From Odoribacter sp. (lineage in GTDB: Bacteria > Bacteroidota > Bacteroidia > Bacteroidales > Muribaculaceae): a stretch of 63,035 bases of DNA. The stretch's first letter is position 1. Every line of letters starts with the position of its first letter. Made by a program: the position numbers and the translations under genes. Shown piece by piece: positions 27,015 to 36,620 of the stretch. A model generated the notes under the pieces. That model worked only from the letters and a program-made list of their open reading frames with translations, made no database searches and was not told the DNA's origin. The stretch spans positions 1 to 63,035 of the forward strand of contig JAMPHZ010000017.1 in assembly GCA_023663145.1 (NCBI GenBank), read 5' to 3'.

Positions 27015-28370
27015 CAGCAACAACGGGGCCCATGTAGCCGTCACAGTTTTCAGAAGCAAACCCAATCCGGCCAGCAGCGGCGCGCCAAGACCGGTCAGCA
27101 TAACGCTCCGGGGCATAGTCAAGCCATAGCGCACACGACAAGCGACGCCTGTGATAACGGTGTAGGCGGCAAACTCAACGAGATAAGCCACACCAAGACC
27201 TGCATAACCCCATAAGTGCCACAGAGGAATAGCGGCGCCAAGCATTACCACACATGAAAGAGTCTCGGTAACCACATAGGCGCGCCCATCGCCTTTGGCA
27301 AGGATTACATAGGCCATACACCATGAAAACCCGCGCAACGTGGTTGCAGTGACGGCAATGTTCATATAAGGAATGATGGCGGTGAAAGCGTCACTGTACA
27401 GAATGTTAACTATTAGCCTGTCGGCGCTGAGAAATACCATCACAGCCGGCAGAATGATCCAGGTGACCAGACTTATCTCATGGGCCACCAGAATGCGTGT
27501 GGTGTAAGGGCGGTTGATAGTTGACGACAATCTGGGATAAAATTCCATACTTATGGCTGTGAATGCGACACCGATATAAGTGTTCACAATGGTATAACCG
27601 GCCTGAAATATGCCCACGGTGTCAATTGAGCCTGCAAAGTTCAGGTATACCCGCAGCACATAGTCGGCCACAAGGGTCACTCCTGCCGCTACAGTCAGCC
27701 ATCCGCCGAGTTTCATGATATTTCTTGCTGCCTGCGATATAACTGACTTTTCTATGATGCAGGCAGCCTTAGGAAACGGCTGTAAAACCAGAAAAAGCAG
27801 GGTGCAGAACGGAAAAAGCACAAGCACAGGCACAATTGCGGCAGCCCTGAAGATATAAAACAATACAATAGCCGCCGCTGTAGACACCAATGAAGCCCAC
27901 ATTGTGGCTCGCGCAAGAGCCCTCAGGTTGCCAAGGCCTTGAAGAATAGCTGAGCGACCGGCCGAGACCGCCGTGGCAAACATTGTTGCAGCAAGCGCCA
28001 CAAATCCCCATGTGTATTCGGTGGAGTCAAATGTAATCCGGCTCAGAAGCGGTGCGATGGCTGCGGTAATAATCGAGGTAACAATGCCTATAATCAGGCC
28101 TACGCTCCGCGTGGCAATGATCTCCACGGGCTTTTCTTCATCAGAGGCTGCTGCAATTTGCCTCACGGCGCTCTGGCGTATATTGAGCTGCATCATGCCA
28201 CGCAGCATCTCCATTGTGGCATTGTAGAGAGATATGACACCAACGCCGGCAGCACCTATCCAAAGCGCCACAAGCTTGGTACGCACCACTGAGCAAGCCA
28301 TGGTCACTACCTCGATGCCGCCGAAGATTCCGAGTGCTTTCAGCACACGCGAGGTAAGCGAATGTTTCAT
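26970..28370 (-). CDS. Polysaccharide flippase (MOP superfamily, Wzx-like)
   Basis: 466 residues from the ATG at 28370, which overlaps the EnvC-like gene stop by 4 bp (ATGA); an in-frame ATG four codons upstream is the alternative. Twelve or so membrane helices, with an N-terminus (VLKALGIFGGIEVVTMACSVVRTKLVALWIGAAGVGVISLYNA) typical of lipid-linked O-antigen translocases. The C-terminal overlap with the MATE gene on the other strand means the two convergent MOP-superfamily genes share 45 bp. It is the distal gene of a cell-envelope operon. Confidence 0.88.
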   Translation of the reverse strand: MKHSLTSRVLKALGIFGGIEVVTMACSVVRTKLVALWIGAAGVGVISLYNATMEMLRGMMQLNIRQSAVRQIAAASDEEKPVEIIATRSVGLIIGIVTSIITAAIAPLLSRITFDSTEYTWGFVALAATMFATAVSAGRSAILQGLGNLRALARATMWASLVSTAAAIVLFYIFRAAAIVPVLVLFPFCTLLFLVLQPFPKAACIIEKSVISQAARNIMKLGGWLTVAAGVTLVADYVLRVYLNFAGSIDTVGIFQAGYTIVNTYIGVAFTAISMEFYPRLSSTINRPYTTRILVAHEISLVTWIILPAVMVFLSADRLIVNILYSDAFTAIIPYMNIAVTATTLRGFSWCMAYVILAKGDGRAYVVTETLSCVVMLGAAIPLWHLWGYAGLGVAYLVEFAAYTVITGVACRVRYGLTMPRSVMLTGLGAPLLAGLGLLLKTVTATWAPLLLLPFILPVTWRVLRR

Positions 28371-29719
28371 CGCTTCACCCATTCAACCGGATTTAGTTTT
28401 TGCTTCTCGCGGCGTATCTCGAAATGCAGGATGGTGCGGTTGCCGTCATCGGGGTCACTGAATATGCTGCCGATATTCTGTCCGGTGGTGACTTTGTCTC
28501 CCTTACGCACGTTAAGTCTGTCAAGGCCCGCATATACTGTGAGATACTCGCCATGACGCACAATGACCACATTATGGTAGCCGTCGAGGCGAAATATCGA
28601 CGATACCGTGCCGTTAAACACGGCCCGCGCCTGAGATCCGGGCGTAGCCTCAATATCGATACCCAGGTTATCAAACTGGACCTTTGACAGACCAGGATGA
28701 TTATTTGTACCGAAATTTGAGACAATAGTGTATTTTCCTGCCACGGGGAAAGGCATCTTTCCTTTATTGGCACTGAATGAACCGGTAAGTTTCTCTACAG
28801 ATTCCTGAGGCGGTGGCGGTGGTGTTGGAGGCGATGCCGGTTGAGCCGGTGGCGCAGGCGTAGCGGTATGAGGCTGTTGCTGCTGCTCGGCAGCCTCTCT
28901 ACGGCGGCGTTCCTCGGCCTCCCGACGCTGACGTTCCTCAGCTTCGCGGCGCTGACGTTCTTCGGCCTCGCGACGGCGGCGCTCCTCAGCAATTTCTGCG
29001 TCTATTACCTGCTGCAGCTCACGCTCAAGTGCCGCAGCCCGTGCACGGCGGCGTTCGATCTCACGGTTCAGATCCCGCCCTTGGCGACGCAGATCAGCCA
29101 CAATGCCTGATGCAGTTGTGCGTTCGGCATCAAGGGCGGCTTGCGCACGATGCATGGTGGCCATGTCGGCGGTAATACTGTCGCGCATGGCAGCAAGATC
29201 GAGGCGGGCCAAATCAAGGCGGATACGTGCCTGTTTTATCTGGGCGGCGCGCCGCACGGTGGCACGCGCGGTCTCACGCAGGTATCTCAGTCGCCTCCAT
29301 GCCTGGGAGAATGTACGGGCCGAGAAAATGAATGCAACGTCGCTCATTGACTGTCTGCGGCTGCGCAAAGCCCGCAATGTATTGCCGTAATTGGCTTTGA
29401 GGCGGGTTGTGGTATGCTCAAGGCGTGTTATAGTATCATTGAGGGAGTCAATGCGCACATTCAGATCAGCAATCCTGCGCTGAAGAGCCTTTATGGAGTC
29501 GGCCCTGAGGTTTATAATTGCCTCAAGACTCTGAAGGCGGTTAAGCTGATTTCCAACCCTGCGGGCATTGTCATCAAGCTCTCGTGCGGCCTGCTCTATG
29601 CGTCGGCTGTTCTGACGGCTCTCTCGGCGCACGTCACTTGATGAGCGGCGTCGGGCATCGCCCGCTATTCCGCTCCCCAAAAGCAATAATGTGATGATGA
29701 TTGCGAGAGTCCTTCCCAT
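28367..29719 (-). CDS. EnvC-like murein hydrolase activator (degenerate M23 domain)
   Basis: 450 residues with a signal peptide (MGRTLAIIITLLLLGSGIAGDA), a long coiled coil (about 25-245), a tandem EERQRREA repeat (about 244-275), a Pro-rich linker (about 280-305), and a C-terminal LytM/M23 fold. In active M23 enzymes the motifs are HxxxD and HxH. Here the first reads FDNLGID, lacking the His, and the second is LHFEIR, with one His only. This matches EnvC, which activates amidases rather than cutting peptidoglycan. It is co-translated with the flippase and lies 13 bp from DUF4292. Confidence 0.88.
   Translation of the reverse strand: MGRTLAIIITLLLLGSGIAGDARRRSSSDVRRESRQNSRRIEQAARELDDNARRVGNQLNRLQSLEAIINLRADSIKALQRRIADLNVRIDSLNDTITRLEHTTTRLKANYGNTLRALRSRRQSMSDVAFIFSARTFSQAWRRLRYLRETARATVRRAAQIKQARIRLDLARLDLAAMRDSITADMATMHRAQAALDAERTTASGIVADLRRQGRDLNREIERRRARAAALERELQQVIDAEIAEERRRREAEERQRREAEERQRREAEERRRREAAEQQQQPHTATPAPPAQPASPPTPPPPPQESVEKLTGSFSANKGKMPFPVAGKYTIVSNFGTNNHPGLSKVQFDNLGIDIEATPGSQARAVFNGTVSSIFRLDGYHNVVIVRHGEYLTVYAGLDRLNVRKGDKVTTGQNIGSIFSDPDDGNRTILHFEIRREKQKLNPVEWVKR
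28894..28989 (-). repeat. Four 24-bp tandem units encoding the EERQRREA repeat
   Basis: Four degenerate 24-bp units (28894, 28918, 28942, 28966) inside the EnvC-like gene each encode an eight-residue charged repeat, extending the coiled coil. Copy number could vary between strains by slippage. Confidence 0.85.
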
Positions 29720-29732
29720 TCTACGAATGTGT

Positions 29733-30602
29733 TTACATTGATTTTATCATTTCAACCGCCTGATGAACCGTCACACGGCGATAAGATGCCGGAGGTGTCC
29801 ATTTTTCCACTTTGGTATCATTGATTTTAATTTTGCCGGTGTCCCACGTAAGACTGCATAAGAGCCGGAACTTACCTATCACCCCCGCGCCGGCTATTGT
29901 CTTAGGTAACGGTCCGCAGGCCGCAGATGTGGTGCCTGAGTAGTTGATCTCTACTCTGTTGTTTCCGCCGGGCATTATGAGTATGGAGGTAAGTTCAGGG
30001 GTGTCGGATGTCAGCATCTGCCAACAGTCATAGGCAGATACGCCAGCGGCCGGTGTTAGGCACCATCCGTCGGGTTGCCGCGTTTTGCTGAATAACTTAT
30101 CATCCTGAGCCGTCAGGCCCGGACGTCCCGGATAGAAAGCTCTGCCAACCATCATATCCTGAAGATTTCCCACGGTAAGACCGGCTTTACCGGTAAGACG
30201 TGACATGGGTTCCACGCAGGTCACACGATGGAATTTATCTACAAGCCACACTGAGTCGGCGTCAATATGGACAACCGCCACCTCCATGCCCAACACACGC
30301 AACGACAAGTGTATTGATTCATTGCGCACCATGGTTGCTCGGCCTGATACCGACAGGTTCATCGGCTGTGAAAGTTTCACGGAAAACGGAGCATAGAAAG
30401 TATCCCATGAGGGCAGCGCTGCATAAGTCATTGACAGAGCCGTAACCGGAGATTCCGGCGAAGGCAAAGGTTCAATGTTTCCGGTTGTCGTAGCTGATCC
30501 GGCCGTGCTGCGCCGTGACGAACATGACGCCCCCAGCAGTCCTGCGACCAGGAAGACTATTATCGGGATGAGTTTGTTTATTCTGATTTTATTCGTCATC
30601 AT
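29733..30602 (-). CDS. DUF4292 lipoprotein
   Basis: 289 residues from the ATG at 30602; a TTG one codon earlier is also in frame. A lipoprotein signal ends GLLGASCSS, with Cys27 as the probable lipidated residue. The body is a mostly beta DUF4292 domain (VSGRATMVRNESIHLSLRVLGMEVAVVHIDADSVWLVDKFHRVTCVEP...) resembling LolA/LolB-type or outer-membrane lipoprotein folds; this resemblance is recalled, not computed. The start overlaps the end of the TPR gene upstream. The order dut, TPR, DUF4292, EnvC-like is a familiar Bacteroidetes arrangement; the shared role is probably envelope assembly. Confidence 0.85.
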   Translation of the reverse strand: MMTNKIRINKLIPIIVFLVAGLLGASCSSRRSTAGSATTTGNIEPLPSPESPVTALSMTYAALPSWDTFYAPFSVKLSQPMNLSVSGRATMVRNESIHLSLRVLGMEVAVVHIDADSVWLVDKFHRVTCVEPMSRLTGKAGLTVGNLQDMMVGRAFYPGRPGLTAQDDKLFSKTRQPDGWCLTPAAGVSAYDCWQMLTSDTPELTSILIMPGGNNRVEINYSGTTSAACGPLPKTIAGAGVIGKFRLLCSLTWDTGKIKINDTKVEKWTPPASYRRVTVHQAVEMIKSM

Positions 30603-32466
30603 CAAAGAAATAGGTCTTATGTTTCACCTTTCTGGCGATTTTCGAATTGTCTGGAGCCAGATTGAGAGCTTGCTTCCAAAACTCGAGAGCGCGTGCAGGT
30701 TCGCCGTTCATGAAATAGATGTCGCCGGCATGGTCAAGCACATCGGCTGAGATCTCATGCTTTTGTTCAACATCTTCAACGATCTCTACCGCCTCATCCT
30801 CCTGACTTGCGATGTCTCTGTCATGGGCGGTCTCCGGCGAGGCTTTTTCATCGGCAGCTATACCATTGTCTGGCATGCCATACTGCGCTAACGCAAGATC
30901 GATCTGTAGTCGGGCTTCGGCATATTTCTTTTCTTTGAAAAGCACCCATGCATATGTATCTATCAACGTGGGGTTTTCAGGCTCATATCTCAGGGCGGTG
31001 GTGATCAGCCGCTCGGCGCGATCAAGGTCTCGGCCGGTAAGAGACAGGAAGTAAGCGTAGTTGTTCATTGCCATGCTGTTGGATGGATCGAGATCCAGGG
31101 CGTGTTCGTAAGTCACGAACGCACTGTCAGGCATTCCCAACTGGTACAGCACATCGGCACGCTGCTGATAGAAGGCCGACACACCCGAGGGGTTGTCGAA
31201 GCCTTCCACATCGAAACTGTCAAGCACATCAAGAGCGCCGCTGAAATCTTTCATCATAGCCATCATGCTTGATGTAACGATCGGAAAATACAGATTATCA
31301 AGAAACAATGGCACGGCTGTACGGCCAATCTCTATGGCCCGCAGACTGTCGCCACGTTCGACGGCTGCCGTCATAAGCATGCGTTGTGAGTCAAAATCGG
31401 TAGGATCGAGAGCTACCGCATACTGCAACTGCTCATCAGCGCGGGCTGCCGAATCAACAGCAAGGAAATAAGCACCGCGCAATTTGTACAATTCGCTCTC
31501 ACCCGGATGAATATCCTGCATAACGTCATACATTCTGTCAATCTCAGCTGCGCGTGCGGGATCAGTGTAAGATTTAGCGGTGTATTGCCGCAGCATCTCA
31601 AACTTATCAGCAAATTCAATGGAAGGGCTTCTGAGCACATTAAGCACTTCGGTGTCATAACGTGCTGAGTCACCCATGCTCAAAAGCAGGTCGGCACGTG
31701 AGAGGAATACACGCCCTAAAGTGGAATCGGCCTCGCAGGCCCGGTCATAATATGCAAGAGTTGAATCGGGCAACTCAAGAACCTTGAACATGGCGCCGGC
31801 CATCTCGAGTACAGAAGCCTCGGCGGGGGCTGTAGCCACATAATCGTGGATCTTGGCAATGATTGCCGCAGTGTCAGCATTCTCACCTGCTGCCCAAAGC
31901 TGCCTTACAATCAGGCGCGGGTCAGGACCCATGCGGCTCTCTATATCAGCATATATATTGATGGCACTGTCAACACGCGCGCTGTTGCCTCCCATACGGC
32001 CAAGTTGCGCGAGATTGTCGGCAAAGTCTATAAGCAGATCGGTATGGTCAGGCTTGATGGAGGCAAGGGTGCGGTAAACGGCGAGCGCAGTCTCGGCATC
32101 GGAGCGCATCTCGGCAATCTTGTACAGCACATATCCGTTGAATTCATCAGGGGCTGAGAAAAACTCTTTCTTGACAAAACCGTAGCATTCGTTTATAAGA
32201 TCCTCATCATCAGGATTGGCGATAATCATATAACGGCCATAAAGAGCAGCGGCCTCCATGTCGGAAGGGTCGGCAGCGTGAGCAGCCGCAGCAGCCATGA
32301 GCTGCTCCGTAGTAATCACGTCATCGCCATTAGGCGTGTTAGCATGATAATACAGGTATGCGGCCCGTGCCCGCGCCGCGCGGGCGTTTCGCTCATCATT
32401 GACTGATGACGCCGCCACGGCAGCAAGTGACATGAGTAATATTAGAATCAGAGGGAGACGTTTCAT
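30589..32466 (-). CDS. Periplasmic TPR-repeat protein
   Basis: 625 residues from the ATG at 32466 (MKRLPLILILLMSLAAVAASS), which gives a proper signal peptide; the longer frame from 32487 has none. TPR motifs are dense from about residue 330 on (YELDPSNSMAMNNYAYFLSLTGRDLDRAERLI, PARALEFWKQALNLAPDN). It ends in an acidic tail (YFFDDDE). It shares 14 bp with DUF4292, so they are translationally coupled. Function unknown; a scaffold for outer-membrane assembly is inference from the neighbours. Confidence 0.85.
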   Translation of the reverse strand: MKRLPLILILLMSLAAVAASSVNDERNARAARARAAYLYYHANTPNGDDVITTEQLMAAAAAHAADPSDMEAAALYGRYMIIANPDDEDLINECYGFVKKEFFSAPDEFNGYVLYKIAEMRSDAETALAVYRTLASIKPDHTDLLIDFADNLAQLGRMGGNSARVDSAINIYADIESRMGPDPRLIVRQLWAAGENADTAAIIAKIHDYVATAPAEASVLEMAGAMFKVLELPDSTLAYYDRACEADSTLGRVFLSRADLLLSMGDSARYDTEVLNVLRSPSIEFADKFEMLRQYTAKSYTDPARAAEIDRMYDVMQDIHPGESELYKLRGAYFLAVDSAARADEQLQYAVALDPTDFDSQRMLMTAAVERGDSLRAIEIGRTAVPLFLDNLYFPIVTSSMMAMMKDFSGALDVLDSFDVEGFDNPSGVSAFYQQRADVLYQLGMPDSAFVTYEHALDLDPSNSMAMNNYAYFLSLTGRDLDRAERLITTALRYEPENPTLIDTYAWVLFKEKKYAEARLQIDLALAQYGMPDNGIAADEKASPETAHDRDIASQEDEAVEIVEDVEQKHEISADVLDHAGDIYFMNGEPARALEFWKQALNLAPDNSKIARKVKHKTYFFDDDE

Positions 32467-32545
32467 TATGGGGCGGTCAGAGGTCAAAATGATGGGCGGA
32501 AAGCGCCGCCTGCGCCGGGAGAGAGTTCATGAAGGGAGGAAAACA

Positions 32546-32989
32546 TCAGTCAGTACCGGTGTGTCCGAAAGCGCCGTCACCCCGCACTGTACGGTCAAGT
32601 TCCTCCACCGGTTCCCATTCCACATGTGAATAAGTGGTGACAACCATCTGGCAGATACGCTCCCCGGGATTTATTACAAACGGCTCGCTTGAAAGGTTTA
32701 TCACGATCACTCCGATTTCACCACGGTAATCGGCATCAACGGTTCCGGGAGTATTGACCAACGATATGCCGTGCCTGAGAGCGAGACCGCTACGGGGTCG
32801 GATCTGTATCTCGTGACCCTGAGGGAGTTGCACGCGCAATCCGGTGGGTATAAGGGCCCGTTCAAGGGGTTTGAGCACAATCGGTTCAGTGTTTGCGGCG
32901 CGCACGTCCATGCCGGCGGCCGATGGAGTCTCATATGCCGGCAGAGCATTGCCCGAGCGGTTTATGATTTTAACTTTTAGGCGTTCCAT
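32546..32989 (-). CDS. dut: dUTP diphosphatase
   Basis: Hydrolyses dUTP to dUMP and pyrophosphate, keeping uracil out of DNA and supplying thymidylate synthesis. At 147 residues it is normal for the trimeric family. Conserved motifs are [41 protein letters not shown] and the C-terminal arm [13 protein letters not shown], which closes over the active site. It follows the 112-residue sorting-tail gene by 10 bp. Confidence 0.98.
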   Translation of the reverse strand: MERLKVKIINRSGNALPAYETPSAAGMDVRAANTEPIVLKPLERALIPTGLRVQLPQGHEIQIRPRSGLALRHGISLVNTPGTVDADYRGEIGVIVINLSSEPFVINPGERICQMVVTTYSHVEWEPVEELDRTVRGDGAFGHTGTD

Positions 32990-32999
32990 TTCAATGATA

Positions 33000-33338
33000 T
33001 CAGATCGTTATGCGTCGTGTCGCGGTGCCGGCTTTAAGTATATATATTCCGCGGGCATTTACGCGCAGGCGCGATGTTCCGGGCTGCAGGGTGCCTTGGC
33101 TCACGAGCTGCCCCAGGATAGTAAAGAGTTTCACGTTGACCTGCCGCGGCGAGAAAACATAGATGTATTGGTCTCGGACAGTCACGTCGAGATTGTCGTC
33201 TGACAATTCGGCTATGATTGTATCCACCGTTTCCCATCGCTGCGCCTGTGCCGGCGGTGCAGCCGCCTGTGCCGGAGCCATAAGGGCTGCAGCAGCGATT
33301 GCCAGGGCTATTATGCGGATGGTAACAGTGCGTTTCAT
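33000..33338 (-). CDS. Small secreted protein, essentially a signal peptide plus sorting tail
   Basis: 112 residues. The N-terminal part (1-25) is a signal peptide ([25 protein letters not shown]). After about 35 residues of linker, the rest ([47 protein letters not shown]) matches the T9SS type A C-terminal sorting domain. There is almost no passenger domain. It is 2 bp after ansA and 10 bp before dut, in a housekeeping operon, so it is not an obvious remnant of a larger gene. No function is claimed. Confidence 0.7.
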   Translation of the reverse strand: MKRTVTIRIIALAIAAAALMAPAQAAAPPAQAQRWETVDTIIAELSDDNLDVTVRDQYIYVFSPRQVNVKLFTILGQLVSQGTLQPGTSRLRVNARGIYILKAGTATRRITI

Positions 33339-33340
33339 AA

Positions 33341-34369
33341 TCAGTTGACGGTCATTTCACCCGCGAGAGGGCGCGATAGCAGTTGTTTAACAGTATCGAC
33401 GGGCACATTCTGGCCAAACAGATGCATCATCTTGGTTATGGCGGCCTCGAATGTTATGTCGTGCCCGGAGATAACGCCTGTGGCAGCAAGCAGATCACCC
33501 GACACGTAACGGTTGGAGTGCACTGAGCCATTGAGGCATTGAGTAACATTCAGAATCACAAGACCGCGGTCGCAGGCTTCTTTAAAAAGCTTGATGAACC
33601 AAGGGGCTGTGGGTGCGTTACCTGCTCCGTAGGTGCGGAATACAACGCCTTTAATGCCGGGAGTGGAGAGAGCATACCGGAGTGTTGACTCTGAAAGACC
33701 GGGGAAAAGGTCTATGCTTATCACCGATGTGTCAAGATCAAGCGATACCTTCAGTTTTCCGGCAGGGTTGCGGGCCAGGGCATCAAGATCATAATCAATA
33801 CCGAGACCGATCTTGGCAAGATACGGATAGTTGCTTGAGCGGAAAGCGTTGAAATGGTCAGCCGAGCGCTTTGTCGAACGGCTTCCGCGCCACAGATAGT
33901 TCTCGAAGAGAATAGCAACCTCCTGCACCATAGGGCTGCCTTCCGCATCGGTAGCAGCTGCTATCTGAAGGGCTGTGATAAGGTTTTCCTCGCCATCTGT
34001 GCGCACTTCGCCGATGGGCAGCTGCGAGCCTGTGATAATCACAGGCTTCGACAGGTTCTGCAACATGAACGACAATGCCGAGGCTGTATAGGCCATGGTG
34101 TCAGTGCCATGAAGCACCACGAATCCGTCATAGTCTTCATAATTATCGGCGATGCTGCGGGCAATATGACGCCAATGCTCCGGATTCATATCACTGGAGT
34201 CTATTGGCGGAGCAAACTGGATGTTGGCTATCTCATAGTCAAGCATCTTGATCTTAGGAACGTTCTCCATAAGATGCGAGAAGTCAAATGGCCTGAGAGC
34301 CTTGGTGACAGGGTCCTCAATCATGCCGATTGTACCGCCGGTATAGATTATGAGAATGCGTGGTTTCAT
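33341..34369 (-). CDS. ansA: Type I (cytoplasmic) L-asparaginase
   Basis: 342 residues without a signal peptide, so cytoplasmic; it hydrolyses asparagine to aspartate and ammonia. The first catalytic Thr is in IYTGGTIGM (residues about 8-16) and the second motif is VVLHGTDTMAYTASALSF. The segment ITGSQLPIGEVRTDGEENLI is typical of type I enzymes. It begins 24 bp after the metG stop and is followed 2 bp later by the 112-residue protein. Confidence 0.96.
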   Translation of the reverse strand: MKPRILIIYTGGTIGMIEDPVTKALRPFDFSHLMENVPKIKMLDYEIANIQFAPPIDSSDMNPEHWRHIARSIADNYEDYDGFVVLHGTDTMAYTASALSFMLQNLSKPVIITGSQLPIGEVRTDGEENLITALQIAAATDAEGSPMVQEVAILFENYLWRGSRSTKRSADHFNAFRSSNYPYLAKIGLGIDYDLDALARNPAGKLKVSLDLDTSVISIDLFPGLSESTLRYALSTPGIKGVVFRTYGAGNAPTAPWFIKLFKEACDRGLVILNVTQCLNGSVHSNRYVSGDLLAATGVISGHDITFEAAITKMMHLFGQNVPVDTVKQLLSRPLAGEMTVN

Positions 34370-34393
34370 TTCAATAGCTTTACAGTTAGTTGC

Positions 34394-36442
34394 TTATTTC
34401 ACCTGAGAGCCGGGATTGACAGGCGCCGAAGGCGCGATCAAAGACAGGGATCCGTCAGCATTCTCGGCCGACAAGATCATACCCTGCGACACTATACCTC
34501 TTAGCTTGCGGGGAGGAAGATTGGCGATGAAGCACACCTGACGTCCCACAAGTGCAGCTGGATCAGGATAGTAAGCAGCAATACCCGATACAATGGTACG
34601 TGGTTCACCGGTGCCGTCATCAATTGTGAAACGCAGCAGTTTGTCGGCCTTAGGCACTTTCTCGCATTCCGTGACAGTACCGACACGCAGGTCGCTGCGG
34701 CAGAATGTGTCAAAATCAACCTCGGGAAGCAGCTCAGCCGGTTTCCAGGCCTTGAGCTTGTTTTCCTCCTTGATGCGTGCGAGACGATCAGTCTGCGCAG
34801 TGATGGCTGCATCGTCAATTTTCTCGAACAGAAGCCTGGCCGGAGCTATGGCGGTACCGGCAGGCACTGCTTCATCTGATTGGATAATGTTCCATGACAG
34901 ATCTGCAATGCGCAGGTCATCGGCAAGAGCATGGGCCATGAACGGCATGAAAGGCTCACAGGCTACGGCGAGCATGCCGCATATCTGCATCGCAGTGTAC
35001 ATAATGGTCTCAACGCGGGCCATGTCGGTTTTAGCCACTTTCCAAGGCTCGGTTTCCTGAAGATAGCGGTTTCCGATGCGGGCTATTTCCATCGCCTGGC
35101 GCAAGCCTTCGCGGAAGTGGAAGTGCTCAATTGCGTCAGCCTCTGCATCAGCGGCTGCACGCACCTCGGAAAGGGCTGCGGTGTCAACGTCTGCCTTGGT
35201 ACCGGCAGCAGGAACCACTCCGGCAAAATATTTGTGTGTGAGCACGGTCACACGGTTCACGAAGTTTCCTAAGATGGCAACCAGTTCATTATTGTTGCGT
35301 GCCTGGAAGTCTTTCCAGGTAAAATCGTTGTCTTTGGTCTCGGGTGCGTTGGCAGTGAGTACGTAGCGTAACACGTCTTGTTTGCCCGGGAATTCCTCTA
35401 GGTATTCGTTAAGCCACACGGCCCAATTGCGTGAGGTGGATATTTTGTCTCCTTCAAGATTGAGGAATTCATTGGCCGGCACATTATCAGGAAGCTGATA
35501 ATTGTCGCCATATGCCATAAGCATGGCAGGGAATACTATGCAGTGGAATACAATGTTATCCTTACCGATAAAGTTTATGATGCGTGTTTCAGGATCTTTC
35601 CACCATTTTTCCCACGTGTCAGGGTACTTTTCTATTGTGTTTGAGATGTAGCCGATGGGAGCGTCAAACCACACGTACAAAACTTTACCTTCGGCACCCT
35701 CTACGGGAACGGGTACACCCCATGAAAGGTCACGGGAGACGGCACGCGGTTGCAGACCAAGATCAAGCCATGATTTGCATTGGCCGTATACGTTGGTTTT
35801 CCATTCTTTGTGGCCTTCGAGGATCCACTCGCGCAGCGCGCCCTCGTAACGGTCAAGGGGGAGATACCAATGACGTGTTGAGCGAAGAACGGGCACAGTG
35901 CCGGTGATGGCGCTGCGGGGATTGATGAGGTCGGTTGCGTTCAGCGATGTTCCGCACTTCTCGCATTGATCTCCATAGGCACCGGGGGCATGGCAATGCG
36001 GACACTCACCGGTCACATAACGGTCGGCCAGAAATTGCTGCGCTTTTTCGTCGTAAAGCTGCATGGAGTCTTTCTCTACAAACACGCCTTTGTCATAAAG
36101 ATGGCGGAAGAACTCAGAAGCGGTGCGGCTGTGAATGTCACTCGTCGTGCGTGAATATACATCGAACGATATGCCGAGCCCTGCCATTGAATCGCGTATT
36201 ATGGCATGATAACGGTCAACAATATCCTGGGGTGTGACACCTTCGTTTTTAGCTTTTATGGTTATAGGCACACCATGCTCATCGCTACCGCCTATCATGG
36301 CAACCTCTCGGCCATTGAGACGCAGGAAACGTGCATAAATATCGGCGGGAACATATACTCCGGCAAGATGACCTATATGCACAGGACCGTTGGCATATGG
36401 CAAAGCCGTGGTGATAAGGGTACGTTTATATGTCTTTTCCAT
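34394..36442 (-). CDS. metG: Methionyl-tRNA synthetase with tRNA-binding C-domain
   Basis: Charges tRNA-Met. Class I signatures are HIGH in [13 protein letters not shown] and a KISTS variant of KMSKS ([12 protein letters not shown]). The zinc-binding insert is [20 protein letters not shown]-terminal EMAP/tRNA-binding domain ([19 protein letters not shown] ... [13 protein letters not shown]) explains the length of 682. It is first in the long minus-strand operon that continues through ansA and dut. Confidence 0.98.
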   Translation of the reverse strand: MEKTYKRTLITTALPYANGPVHIGHLAGVYVPADIYARFLRLNGREVAMIGGSDEHGVPITIKAKNEGVTPQDIVDRYHAIIRDSMAGLGISFDVYSRTTSDIHSRTASEFFRHLYDKGVFVEKDSMQLYDEKAQQFLADRYVTGECPHCHAPGAYGDQCEKCGTSLNATDLINPRSAITGTVPVLRSTRHWYLPLDRYEGALREWILEGHKEWKTNVYGQCKSWLDLGLQPRAVSRDLSWGVPVPVEGAEGKVLYVWFDAPIGYISNTIEKYPDTWEKWWKDPETRIINFIGKDNIVFHCIVFPAMLMAYGDNYQLPDNVPANEFLNLEGDKISTSRNWAVWLNEYLEEFPGKQDVLRYVLTANAPETKDNDFTWKDFQARNNNELVAILGNFVNRVTVLTHKYFAGVVPAAGTKADVDTAALSEVRAAADAEADAIEHFHFREGLRQAMEIARIGNRYLQETEPWKVAKTDMARVETIMYTAMQICGMLAVACEPFMPFMAHALADDLRIADLSWNIIQSDEAVPAGTAIAPARLLFEKIDDAAITAQTDRLARIKEENKLKAWKPAELLPEVDFDTFCRSDLRVGTVTECEKVPKADKLLRFTIDDGTGEPRTIVSGIAAYYPDPAALVGRQVCFIANLPPRKLRGIVSQGMILSAENADGSLSLIAPSAPVNPGSQVK

Positions 36443-36463
36443 GCTGTTATATCTTTCAAACTA

Positions 36464-36471
36464 CAAAATTA
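36464..36471 (-). promoter_or_regulatory. -7 box for the metG operon
   Basis: TAATTTTG on the minus strand, 22 bp before the metG ATG and the only -7 match in the gap upstream of the operon. Confidence 0.55.
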
Positions 36472-36568
36472 CGAAAAATCCAAAAAACATCAACCATTAA
36501 GCAAAAAAAATGTAAAATCTGCGCTGCAAAGGCTGCCATTCGCGTGCCGGGCGGGCTACATAAAACAA

Positions 36569-36600
36569 ACACCCGGCGTGCGGTACTGCACGCCGGGTGT
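36569..36600 (-). terminator. Terminator after the 1035-residue secreted protein gene
   Basis: A perfect 13-bp stem (ACACCCGGCGTGC and its complement) with a 6-nt loop, 21 bp past the stop; in the minus direction it is followed by TTGTTTT. It ends the three-gene secreted-protein operon. Confidence 0.85.
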
Positions 36601-36620
36601 GAGATTATGGATAGGGGGGA

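Noticed and set aside
28367..29719. An active M23 endopeptidase
   Set aside because: Key metal residues of HxxxD and the first His of HxH are missing, so an activator role is more likely.
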